A stretch of 64,000 nt of DNA from Pseudobacteroides cellulosolvens ATCC 35603 = DSM 2933 (GTDB lineage Bacteria; Bacillota; Clostridia; Acetivibrionales; DSM-2933): positions 496,001 to 560,000 of the forward strand of contig NZ_LGTC01000001.1 in NCBI RefSeq assembly GCF_001262605.1, read 5' to 3'. Position numbers and translations under genes: made by a program. Below the pieces are notes generated by a model. The model was given only the letters and a program-made list of their open reading frames with translations. It made no database searches and was not told the origin of the DNA. Of the stretch, positions 56,391 to 64,000 are shown one piece after another (the stretch's first letter is position 1; every line of letters starts with the position of its first letter).

Positions 56391-57169
56391 TAAATGCAAT
56401 GTATGTACACCTACAGGGTATTAAGACAGCTCTTGCAGTAAGAATGGCATACCGTGCCGATTTTTTTATCAGTATATTAATCATGCTTTTAGTTGAGGCA
56501 TTAGTGCCTTTTGTAACTTATCTCATATATAAAAACGGTGCATCACTGCCTGGCTGGAGCATGTACGAGGTGCTGCTTATCCAGGGAATATTCCTTTTGT
56601 CGAGGGGAATTTCTTTTCCCTTTTTCTTCGGTATAGTGTGGAATACAATCCAAAGGGTGCAAGAAGGTACTTTTGACCTTCTTCTTATAAAACCAAGGTC
56701 TGTTCTTCATATGCTTATTGTGACAGGCTTTGACTCAGAGGACCTTGGCAAGCTATTGGGGGGAGTAATTCTTTTTACTGCTTCACTTTTTAATGTTCCT
56801 TTTCCAGGTTTAATTCTCTGGTTGAAGTTCCTGGTACTATTTATTATGTCTTTGGTTGTAATGTTCGGATTTGGACTTATATTATCGGGTTTGGGAATTG
56901 TATGGATAGGTAACTTCAGGGTTTACGAGATATTTTTCTCCATAGCCAATTTTGGAATGTATCCGGCCAATATTTTTTCCAAGTTTCTACAGACATTTAT
57001 TACCTCAATAATACCTGTGGCAATGCTGGGGTTTATACCGGCCTCGGTACTGTTGGGCAAACCAGCTGAGGGAACATTATATGCTGTTATCGCAAGCTTC
57101 GTTTTTTTATTTGCCAGCCTTTTATTTTGGAAGGGAATGCTAAAAAGATATACTAGTGCAGGTGGTTGA
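56387..57169 (+). CDS. ABC-2-family (DUF990-type) permease, second subunit
   Basis: 260 residues, about six membrane helices, with GIKTALAVRMAYRADFFISI, LLIQGIFLLSRGISFPFFF and VQEGTFDLLLIKPRSVLHM, typical of the second DUF990 subunit. Overlaps its neighbours on both sides by 3-4 bases, indicating translational coupling; forms a heterodimeric channel with the 55548 product. Confidence 0.9.
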   Translation: MINAMYVHLQGIKTALAVRMAYRADFFISILIMLLVEALVPFVTYLIYKNGASLPGWSMYEVLLIQGIFLLSRGISFPFFFGIVWNTIQRVQEGTFDLLLIKPRSVLHMLIVTGFDSEDLGKLLGGVILFTASLFNVPFPGLILWLKFLVLFIMSLVVMFGFGLILSGLGIVWIGNFRVYEIFFSIANFGMYPANIFSKFLQTFITSIIPVAMLGFIPASVLLGKPAEGTLYAVIASFVFLFASLLFWKGMLKRYTSAGG

Positions 57170-57171
57170 AT

Positions 57172-58140
57172 ATGATAATTAATGTTGAAAATCTAACTAA
57201 GACATTTGAATCCTATGAACGGGGAAATTCTTTTAAAGAAGCTTTCAAGAGCCTCTTTGTGAGAAAAACAAAAGTAGTTGAAGCTTTAAAAGGAATATCC
57301 TTTAGTATTAAAAAGGGCGAACTGGTAGGATTCTTAGGCCCTAATGGTGCAGGGAAATCCACGACGCTGAAAGTTTTGACGGGAATTCTTTTTCCTACAG
57401 ACGGGAAAGTTGATATTATGGGGTATACACCATGGAAGGACCGGAAAAAATATGTAGCCCATATCGGTGCGGTATTTGGACAGAAATCACAGCTTTTGTG
57501 GGATATACCTCCCCTTGATGCATTTAATCTTAACAAGGCTATATACTCCATTCCAGATAGTGAGTTTAATAAAAAACTCAACTATATGGTAGAAATGTTA
57601 AGTTTGCAGGATCTTGTTAAAAAGCCTACCAGGCTTTTGTCATTGGGGGAAAGAATGAAGTGTGAATTCATAATGGCAATGCTCCATAATCCTGAGATCG
57701 TATTCCTTGACGAACCCACAATAGGGCTTGATGTTATTGCAAAGGATAAAATACGGGAGTTCATTATTGAAATGAATAAACAGGGAGTAACCTTTATACT
57801 TACAACCCATGATCTTGAAGATGTAGAAAGGCTTGCCGAAAGGGTCATTGTGATAAATCACGGTGAAATGGTGTTTGACAATTCAATTGATGCCTTAAAA
57901 GGTCATCTCGGAACGAAAAAGATGGTATCGATAACAACCCATGGCCCGTTACCATTACTGGATATGCCTGGTGTGCTGGTTAAGAACAAACTATCGGAAT
58001 ATAATGTGGAGTTGGAGCTTGATGTTAGTGTAATGGATCTAAATAAGTTTATTGACTATATAAACAGGAACAGCACTCTAAGTGACATGTCTTTGCAGGA
58101 GCTTCCCATTGAAGAGGTTATAAAGGATCTTTATACTTAA
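57172..58140 (+). CDS. ABC transporter ATP-binding protein of the DUF990 exporter
   Basis: 322 residues from ATG 57172 (AGGTGG upstream; the TTG at 57166 is less likely). Walker A GPNGAGKST, signature region LSLGERMKCEFIMAML (a degenerate form of LSGGQ usual for this subfamily), Walker B IVFLDEPTIGLD, H-loop TTHDLEDVE. The N-terminal insertion ERGNSFKEAFKSLF before the P-loop is also characteristic of these exporters. Last gene of the operon. Confidence 0.93.
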   Translation: MIINVENLTKTFESYERGNSFKEAFKSLFVRKTKVVEALKGISFSIKKGELVGFLGPNGAGKSTTLKVLTGILFPTDGKVDIMGYTPWKDRKKYVAHIGAVFGQKSQLLWDIPPLDAFNLNKAIYSIPDSEFNKKLNYMVEMLSLQDLVKKPTRLLSLGERMKCEFIMAMLHNPEIVFLDEPTIGLDVIAKDKIREFIIEMNKQGVTFILTTHDLEDVERLAERVIVINHGEMVFDNSIDALKGHLGTKKMVSITTHGPLPLLDMPGVLVKNKLSEYNVELELDVSVMDLNKFIDYINRNSTLSDMSLQELPIEEVIKDLYT

Positions 58141-58264
58141 GGTGTTTTAAAATGTGAAGTATAGCATTTCCCAGCATAGCTTTCACGTGGAGAAAGGTCG
58201 TGCAGTACCAATTATAGTAGCTCTGGCATCTGCATAACGGTCGAGTTTACAATTATGCTCAAAA

Positions 58265-58285
58265 GTTTAAACTCTTTGTTTAAAC
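58265..58285. promoter_or_regulatory. Two GTTTAAAC palindromes upstream of GH43
   Basis: Identical 8-base palindromes at 58265-58272 and 58278-58285, 13 bases apart (start to start), 72 bases before the GH43 start. A possible operator; a -10-like TATGAT follows at about 58300. Confidence 0.35.
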
Positions 58286-58356
58286 CCAAGGCAAAATATG
58301 ATATAGTTTTTCTAGAGAGCTAATGGGATTGAGGTACGATAAAGGGGGTAAAGACC

Positions 58357-58680
58357 TTGTATATGAGAGTTAATTTTATTAGAAAAGCAATTTTATTTAT
58401 TATTCTTTCAGTTTTTTTGTCGAGTTTTACAATAAGTTCTCTTGCTGAATCTATAACCGTAACAAACCCTATAGTAAAGCAGAGGGCAGACCCTTGGGTT
58501 TACAAGCATACCGACGGTTACTACCATATGACTGCATCAGTTCCGGAGTATGACAGAATCGAATTAAGAAGGGCAACAACAATCCAGGGCCTATCGACAG
58601 CTGCCCCTACAATAATATGGAAGAGACATTCCAGCGGAATTATGGGGGACATATCTGGGCACCTGAAATTCATTTTATAA
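58357..58680 (+). CDS. Secreted GH43 glycosidase, N-terminal segment (frameshifted)
   Basis: Signal peptide about 1-31, then the GH43 start VTNPIVKQRADPWVYKHTDG with the catalytic base D45, and YYHMTASVPEYDRIELRRA. TTG 58357 is 8 bases after AAAGGGGG, while ATG 58363 is 14 bases away, so TTG may be the start. The frame breaks in G5 (58644-58648): with six G the text reads GGHIWAPEIHFINGKWYI, as in GH43 enzymes, and continues in the next segment. Residues after that point (DISGHLKFIL) are spurious. Confidence 0.9.
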   Translation: MYMRVNFIRKAILFIILSVFLSSFTISSLAESITVTNPIVKQRADPWVYKHTDGYYHMTASVPEYDRIELRRATTIQGLSTAAPTIIWKRHSSGIMGDISGHLKFIL

Positions 58681-59654
58681 ATGGTAAATGGTATATTTAT
58701 TTTTCAGCGGGAACATCCGAAAACAAATTTGCTATTCGTTTGTACATATTGGAATGCTCCGCAGAAAATCCCGTTTCAGGACAGTGGGTTGAGAAAGGGC
58801 AATTGAAGACTGGGTGGGAGTCCTTTACACTTGATGCTACTTCATTTGAACACAATGGTACAAGATATCTTGTTTGGGCTCAATCACAATCGGGCATAAA
58901 CAGCAACAGTAATCTTTATATTGCAAAAATGAACGGGCCTCTTGCAATAACAGGCAATCCTGTTATGATTACAACACCTCAGTACTCATGGGAAAAGATA
59001 GGGTATTCGGTTAATGAGGGACCGGCAGTAATAAAGAAAAACGGAAAGATCTTTCTTACATATTCCGCTAGTGCCACTGATTTTAATTATTGCATTGGAA
59101 TGTTGACTGCATCTGCATCAAGTGATTTGTTAAATCCGGCTTCCTGGAGCAAATCGCCCAACCCTGTATTTAAAACTAATGAAGCAAACAGCCAGTATGG
59201 TCCAGGGCATAATTGCTTTACAACATCTCAGGATGGAACTGTTGATATAATGATTTATCATTCACGAAATTATAAAAATATTACTGGTGATCCTTTATAT
59301 GATCCAAACCGGCATATGCGTGCCCAGAGAGTTTTTTGGAATGCTGACGGAACACCTAATTTCGGAGTGCCTGCTCAAGATGGGGTAACCGTTATTTCCA
59401 CTGCAGAGCCAACGATTACTCCAACAATTATCCCCACCAATACACCAACGCAAACTCCATCAATAACTAAATCTTTGAATGCGGAGGACATTAATGGAGA
59501 TAAAGTGGTGAATATGGCTGATGTAATTATTATTGCCGGTTTCTTTAATCAACTTTCTTCACAAAGTAATATCAAGTGTGATTTAAATAGTGATGGTGTA
59601 ATTAACATGAGCGATATTATAATTCTTGCTAAGAAATTCAATAAGATATTCTAA
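58617..59654 (+). CDS. GH43 glycosidase, catalytic C-terminal part with dockerin (frameshifted)
   Basis: Joined to the 58357 segment this gives about 430 residues: a five-bladed GH43 propeller followed by a TPTIIPTNTPT linker and a dockerin (EDINGDKVVNMADV / CDLNSDGVINMSDI). Visible catalytic elements are HIWAPEIHFINGKWYIYFSA and the general acid Glu in SVNEGPAVIKKNGKIFL. Likely acts on arabinan, arabinoxylan or galactan side chains; exact specificity cannot be assigned. No X-like module before the dockerin. The first dozen residues of this open frame are not real. Confidence 0.9.
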   Translation: MEETFQRNYGGHIWAPEIHFINGKWYIYFSAGTSENKFAIRLYILECSAENPVSGQWVEKGQLKTGWESFTLDATSFEHNGTRYLVWAQSQSGINSNSNLYIAKMNGPLAITGNPVMITTPQYSWEKIGYSVNEGPAVIKKNGKIFLTYSASATDFNYCIGMLTASASSDLLNPASWSKSPNPVFKTNEANSQYGPGHNCFTTSQDGTVDIMIYHSRNYKNITGDPLYDPNRHMRAQRVFWNADGTPNFGVPAQDGVTVISTAEPTITPTIIPTNTPTQTPSITKSLNAEDINGDKVVNMADVIIIAGFFNQLSSQSNIKCDLNSDGVINMSDIIILAKKFNKIF

Positions 59655-59681
59655 AATATGAATAAAATTTTAATGATAAAA

Positions 59682-59729
59682 GCAGTAAAATGCCGTAATA
59701 CGAATATCCGTGTTACGGCATTTTACTGC
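59682..59729 (+). terminator. Long perfect terminator hairpin after GH43
   Basis: 17-base perfect stem GCAGTAAAATGCCGTAA / TTACGGCATTTTACTGC with a 14-base loop and flanking A/T runs. Confidence 0.85.
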
Positions 59730-59872
59730 ATTTATATAAACTTTATACATAAACAAAATAAATCAAATTATTCAATTTATTTCACTCGAATTTTAGAGTA
59801 CAATTATAGTAAGGCAAATTATGATTATAGATATTTAAATATATAAAATGCTTATTTTTAGGGGGTAAAAAA

Positions 59873-62272
59873 ATGAAAAGGAAAATTGTACTTATCTTAC
59901 TGGCTGTTTTTATGGTTGGAATAATTCCACAACCAGTTATGGCAGCAGAATCCGATTTTAACTATGTTGATGCGTTTGCAAAATCAATTCTTTTCTACGA
60001 GGCAAACTGGTGCGGGCCAGATGCCGGAAACAACAGGATAAAGTGGAGGGGACCTTGTCATTGCGATGACGGAAAAGATATAGGACTTGACTTGACAGGA
60101 GGATTCCATGACTGCGGGGACCATGTAAAATTCGGGCTTCCCCAGTGTGCATCTGCTTCCACACTTGCCTGGGCATATTATGAATTTGAAGATGTTTTCA
60201 AAGCCAAGGGACAGGATGGATATATGCTCAATATCTTAAAGCATTTTTGCGATTACTTCATTAAATGCTTTCCGGATAAAAAAACATTCTACTACCAGTG
60301 CGGAGACGGGGATGTAGATCATCAATACTGGGGACCTCCGGAACTACAGACATATGATAGGCCTACATATTATGCAGCAACGCCTGAAAATCCCGGTTCG
60401 GATGTTGCCGGTGATGCTGCAGCGGCATTGGCACTTATGTACATAAATTATAAAGACAGGGATTTGGAATACGCTGAAAAATGTTTGGCTTATGCAAAGG
60501 ATCTTTATACCTTTGGTATGACATATAGGGGAAACAGTAAAGCACAAAGCTATTATCTTCCCAGAACATATCTTGATGAACTTATGTGGGGATCAATCTG
60601 GCTCTATGTTGCTACAAATGATAATACATATATGGAAAATGTTGACAAGCTTATGGTTGAAAAGGGAATTACCGGTGGAAACTCCTTTAATGACAATTGG
60701 ACCCAATGCTGGGACTATGTTTTAACAGGAGTATTTACAAAGCTTGCTACACTTTCGACCAATCCTTTGTACAAAGAGATTGCCGAAGACCATTTGGATT
60801 ACTGGCAGAATAGATTAAAATCTTCTCCCGGAGGAATAAAATTCTTAGATAGCTGGGGCGTTTGCAAGTATCCGGCGGCAGAGAGTATGGTTCAGCTTGT
60901 TTACTATAAATACACTGGTGACAAGAGTTGCCTGGACTTTGCAAAGAGCCAGATTGACTATATTCTTGGAGATAATCCAAATAATATGTCCTATGTTGTT
61001 GGTTTCGGGGACAATTACCCCAAAGAACCACACCACAGAGCTGCAAGTGGAGCACTCGAAGGCCCGCCTGCTGATGAAACGAAGAACTCGCCTTTCAGGC
61101 ATATCCTCTATGGTGCTCTGGTTGGTGGAGCAGACATAAATGATGAATACCATGATGTAGTGGATGAATATGTATATAGCGAAACCGGGTTGGACTATAA
61201 TGCAGGTTTTGTTGGTGCAATGGCAGGTATGTCCAAGTATTTTGGGCAGGATCAGGTACCTGGAGATACTCCGGGCATAGAAGGTGAACCGACTCAATAT
61301 TATGCGGATGCTAAAATATACGAAGAAGACTCATGTGGTGTCACAGTTGATCTTAATATGTATAATATTATAACATCGCCTCCGCAATATGAACCAGGTT
61401 TATCCTGTAAGTATTTTGTTGATTTGTCGGAATATGCCGGTGTGGATATTGATATGAAAAAATTTGTTACAAAAGTGTACTATTCTCCTGCAGATGCCCA
61501 AATTTCTGAACTTAAACCATGGGACAAGGATAAGAACATCTATTATGTAGATATAACTTTCCCTAAACCGGTATATGCCAGAACTTATGTGCAGTTTGCC
61601 ATTTACTATTATGAAAATAAACTGTGGGATTCTTCAAATGATTTTTCTCATGAAGGTATAGGAAGTGAATATAAAACATTGGAAAATATCCCGATTTACA
61701 AAGATGGTGTTCAGGTTTCAGGGAAGGATCCATCAGGAGGAAAACCTTCTGAAGAGCCATCACCAACACCGAAGCCATCATCTACTACAGGATATAAGGT
61801 TTCAGGCTATATTTTGCCGGATTTCTTAAAGAACACTGAAGCTGCATCTTCTGTAAAATCCGGGTTTAAGGTTGAAATCTCAGGAACATCCCTTTCGTCT
61901 TCTACAAATGATGATGGATATTTTGAGATAGCAAATGTTCCCCAAAATACAGCAGGTTATACCCTAAAGATAAGCAAACCGTCATACCTTTATCGCGAAA
62001 TTAAGGGTATCACTGTTAAAGATAATGTTCAAGTGAGTACAGTGAATGCACCTTTAAATATGTGGGCCGGGGACATGGTGATAAAAGGTGTACAGGATAA
62101 TGCAATTAACATGTCGGATGTAATCGAAGTTGCAAAGTGCTTTAGCAGCAAGTTGGGTGATGCCAAATATATAAAAACTGACGATTTAAATGAAGATGGT
62201 GCCATAAACATGAGCGACGTCATTATCATAGCAAGGCATTTTGGAAAAACAGCGGGAGAATATCAGGAATAA
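59873..62272 (+). CDS. Secreted GH9 endoglucanase, GH9-CBM3c-X-dockerin
   Basis: 799 residues. Signal peptide 1-25 (VMAAE), GH9 about 28-460 with HDCGDH (D80, D83; Cys instead of the usual Ala), EPHHRAASG and general acid E437 (YVYSETGLDYN). CBM3c about 474-640 (QYYADAKIYEEDSCGVTV), Ser/Pro linker 650-668, X-like module about 671-735, dockerin about 737-797 (GDMVIKGVQDNAINMSDV with the same long first loop as the 1416 enzyme; DLNEDGAINMSDV). Expected to be a processive endoglucanase of the cellulosome. AGGGGGT precedes ATG 59873. The next GH9 starts 79 bases downstream, with only a weak 9-base inverted repeat (62283-62329) in between, so co-transcription is possible. Confidence 0.95.
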   Translation: MKRKIVLILLAVFMVGIIPQPVMAAESDFNYVDAFAKSILFYEANWCGPDAGNNRIKWRGPCHCDDGKDIGLDLTGGFHDCGDHVKFGLPQCASASTLAWAYYEFEDVFKAKGQDGYMLNILKHFCDYFIKCFPDKKTFYYQCGDGDVDHQYWGPPELQTYDRPTYYAATPENPGSDVAGDAAAALALMYINYKDRDLEYAEKCLAYAKDLYTFGMTYRGNSKAQSYYLPRTYLDELMWGSIWLYVATNDNTYMENVDKLMVEKGITGGNSFNDNWTQCWDYVLTGVFTKLATLSTNPLYKEIAEDHLDYWQNRLKSSPGGIKFLDSWGVCKYPAAESMVQLVYYKYTGDKSCLDFAKSQIDYILGDNPNNMSYVVGFGDNYPKEPHHRAASGALEGPPADETKNSPFRHILYGALVGGADINDEYHDVVDEYVYSETGLDYNAGFVGAMAGMSKYFGQDQVPGDTPGIEGEPTQYYADAKIYEEDSCGVTVDLNMYNIITSPPQYEPGLSCKYFVDLSEYAGVDIDMKKFVTKVYYSPADAQISELKPWDKDKNIYYVDITFPKPVYARTYVQFAIYYYENKLWDSSNDFSHEGIGSEYKTLENIPIYKDGVQVSGKDPSGGKPSEEPSPTPKPSSTTGYKVSGYILPDFLKNTEAASSVKSGFKVEISGTSLSSSTNDDGYFEIANVPQNTAGYTLKISKPSYLYREIKGITVKDNVQVSTVNAPLNMWAGDMVIKGVQDNAINMSDVIEVAKCFSSKLGDAKYIKTDDLNEDGAINMSDVIIIARHFGKTAGEYQE

Positions 62273-62351
62273 TCATCCGCCTTTGAAGATATAAAACTCA
62301 CATATTACATTATAGTTCGGTATCTTCAATTTGATTTGGGGAGGTTTAAAA

Positions 62352-64000
62352 ATGAATAAACATAAAGAAAGTAAAAGATGCTTTTTCAAATATGGGAGAG
62401 GGCTCTCAACCTTTTTGCTTATTATATTTATAACATATAATATATTTGTTTCGTGTACAGCTGTTGAACAAACTACACCTGTACCATCCACTAAACCGGG
62501 CAATTTCACACCGGCTCCTGGGTGGGAGAATTATAACCACTTCAATTTTGCTGAAGCTCTTCAAAAGTCAATATATTTTTATGACGCTGAAAAGTGTGGT
62601 GCTGCAGCTGGAAACGGACCAATTGAGTGGAGAGGTGCTTGTCATGAAGGGGATGAGAAAATTCCTCTTTCCAACACATCACTGTCTAAAGCTTTTATAG
62701 AAAAATATAAAAGTATACTTGACCCTGATGGGGACGAAACGGTTGATGTTCACGGCGGCTTTCATGATGCCGGTGACCATGTAAGGTTCGGCCTTCCTCA
62801 AAGCTATGCGGCAGGGACTCTTGGATGGGGTTTTCTGGAATTCCGAGAAGAGTTCAAGAAATTAGACCAGGAAGAGCATATGCTAGAGATTTTAAAGTAC
62901 TTTTCTGATACGTTTTTACGCTGCTCTTTCTTGGATAAAGATGGGAAACTCATTGCGTTTTGCTATATGGTAGGCGAGGGAGACTTGGATCATTCTTACT
63001 GGGGACCACCGGAACTATATCCTGCAAATATCCCAAGGCCTGCGGATTTTGCCACTGCCGAAACTCCTGGAAGTGATGTGTGTGCCAGTACTTCTGCGGC
63101 ACTTTGTACAGCATACCTAATTTTTAAGGACTCCGACCCGGAATACGCTTCGAGGTGTCTTACTGTTGCTAAAGCTATGTATGATTTCGCAGTAAAATAT
63201 AGAGGGAAACATAATGGTGACGGGTACTATACATCGGCTTATGATGAAGATGAACTTGCATGGGCGGCAGTATGGCTTTATGAATGCACAGGGGATATGA
63301 ATTATGTAAGAGATATAGACTCAATTGACGATAAAGGCTACTATACCGGATATATAAAAAGGATAATTCCTGAGAATTTTAACACAAATACATGGTTTAA
63401 TTCATGGACCCACTGCTGGGATGTAGTTTGGGCAGGAGTGTTTTTAAAGCTGAACGCTTTATTACCGGACGATGAGAGATGGGATTTCTTCGCTCGCTGG
63501 AATATAGAATATCATTCGGCAGGTCTTGCGAAACATGTTGACCCAAACGATCACAATTATGATACAACATCCCCTGCAGGATACATAATGATTAATGGCT
63601 GGGGCTCTGCCCGTTACAATACTGCAGCTCAATTATGCGCACTTGTTTATGAGAAATATCACCCGGAAAGGACGGATTTCGGGGATTGGGCCAAGGGCCA
63701 GATGGAATATATTATGGGAAGAAACCCTATGGGGTACTCGTATATTGTTGGCTACGGTTATGAGAAAGGTTTGCCTTTTGCAAGACATGTTCACCATAGA
63801 GCAGCTCACGGATCAAAAACATTAAGCATGCTCGATCCGCCGGAACACAAGCATATTTTATGGGGAGCTCTTGCCGGAGGGCCTGATAAACAGGATTACC
63901 ATCAGGACGTAACAACTGATTTCGTATACAATGAAGTTGCCGTTGATTATAATGCCGCTTTTGTTGGAGCCTGTGCAGGACTTTATAAATATTACGGAGA
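62352..64000 (+). CDS. GH9 glycosidase, probable lipoprotein or membrane-attached, cut by right window edge
   Basis: 549 residues visible. N-terminus: basic start, hydrophobic helix about 20-34 ending IFVSC, a lipobox-like site, then a short Thr/Pro linker; this suggests attachment to the membrane, although the lipobox is imperfect. The GH9 domain (from about 56) shows HDAGDH with D139 and D142, HVHHRAAHGS and the general acid Glu in VYNEVAVDYN (about 528). It is very similar to the GH9 at 1416 (shared blocks GRNPMGYSYIVGYG and NGWGSARYNTA). Whether a CBM or dockerin follows is outside the window. GGGGAGG precedes ATG 62352. Confidence 0.93.
   Translation, partial: MNKHKESKRCFFKYGRGLSTFLLIIFITYNIFVSCTAVEQTTPVPSTKPGNFTPAPGWENYNHFNFAEALQKSIYFYDAEKCGAAAGNGPIEWRGACHEGDEKIPLSNTSLSKAFIEKYKSILDPDGDETVDVHGGFHDAGDHVRFGLPQSYAAGTLGWGFLEFREEFKKLDQEEHMLEILKYFSDTFLRCSFLDKDGKLIAFCYMVGEGDLDHSYWGPPELYPANIPRPADFATAETPGSDVCASTSAALCTAYLIFKDSDPEYASRCLTVAKAMYDFAVKYRGKHNGDGYYTSAYDEDELAWAAVWLYECTGDMNYVRDIDSIDDKGYYTGYIKRIIPENFNTNTWFNSWTHCWDVVWAGVFLKLNALLPDDERWDFFARWNIEYHSAGLAKHVDPNDHNYDTTSPAGYIMINGWGSARYNTAAQLCALVYEKYHPERTDFGDWAKGQMEYIMGRNPMGYSYIVGYGYEKGLPFARHVHHRAAHGSKTLSMLDPPEHKHILWGALAGGPDKQDYHQDVTTDFVYNEVAVDYNAAFVGACAGLYKYYG

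Noticed and set aside
1..64000. Insertion sequences, integrases, tRNA or rRNA genes, CRISPR arrays
   Set aside because: Both strands were scanned by eye for transposase-like proteins, repeat-spacer patterns and tRNA-like segments; none could be supported.

Overview
The window looks like the chromosome of an anaerobic, AT-rich, cellulosome-producing clostridium (Oscillospiraceae: Acetivibrio / Ruminiclostridium / Pseudobacteroides group). The evidence is a set of secreted plant-polysaccharide hydrolases (three GH9, one GH53, one GH43) and non-catalytic binding proteins, most ending in a dockerin that is often preceded by a small beta-sandwich X-like module. That X-dockerin arrangement on enzymes resembles Pseudobacteroides (Bacteroides) cellulosolvens, whose enzymes carry type II-like dockerins; the genus call is inference. 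No cohesin or scaffoldin gene is present here.

Layout. 1-1240: 5'-truncated view of a DAHP synthase gene (minus strand) behind a T-box leader. 1416-6315: a large GH9-CBM3c-CBM3b-X-dockerin endoglucanase, an orphan secreted CBM3 protein and a CheW. 6386-8397: YchF and a DUF2971 protein. 8735-11269: a secreted protein made only of five CBM4-like modules. 11387-13967: a frameshifted rifampin-phosphotransferase-like gene. 14341-17197: OmpR-type regulator/kinase pair. 17301-19447: small unknown gene and a frameshifted dockerin-bearing GH53 galactanase. 19751-23157: ECF sigma / anti-sigma / ABC exporter operon. 23272-27351: secreted metallophosphoesterase and a NarL-type regulator facing a 7TM-PAS histidine kinase. 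27620-43832: a giant (about 5,400-residue) CARDB/PKD-rich dockerin protein split by two frameshifts. 44286-48171: a dockerin-bearing purple-acid-phosphatase-like protein and two LysM-GH75 proteins. 48247-50673: membrane protein, MerR regulator and two gene remnants. 50746-53793: gingipain-like protease with a kelch propeller. 54285-58140: an APH-fold kinase and a three-gene ABC-2 exporter. 58357-64000: frameshifted GH43-dockerin, GH9-CBM3c-X-dockerin, and a GH9 cut by the right edge.

The genes fit one lifestyle: extracellular attack on cellulose (GH9, CBM3) and pectin/hemicellulose side chains (GH53 galactanase, GH43), with dockerins docking enzymes, a phosphatase-like protein and a giant adhesive protein onto scaffolds; two-component and ECF systems control envelope functions.

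Two cautions. Seven reading-frame breaks were found in five genes, and every one is repaired by adding a single base beside a short homopolymer; this looks like systematic sequencing deletion rather than gene decay. The 5' end of the giant gene is a chimera (truncated membrane acyltransferase joined inside a PKD domain) whose predicted topology does not fit an exported dockerin protein. The most novel biological feature is in the giant protein: a ComEC-like metallo-beta-lactamase domain whose motifs occur in circularly permuted order, downstream of two diverged copies of a roughly 1,700-residue CARDB supermodule.
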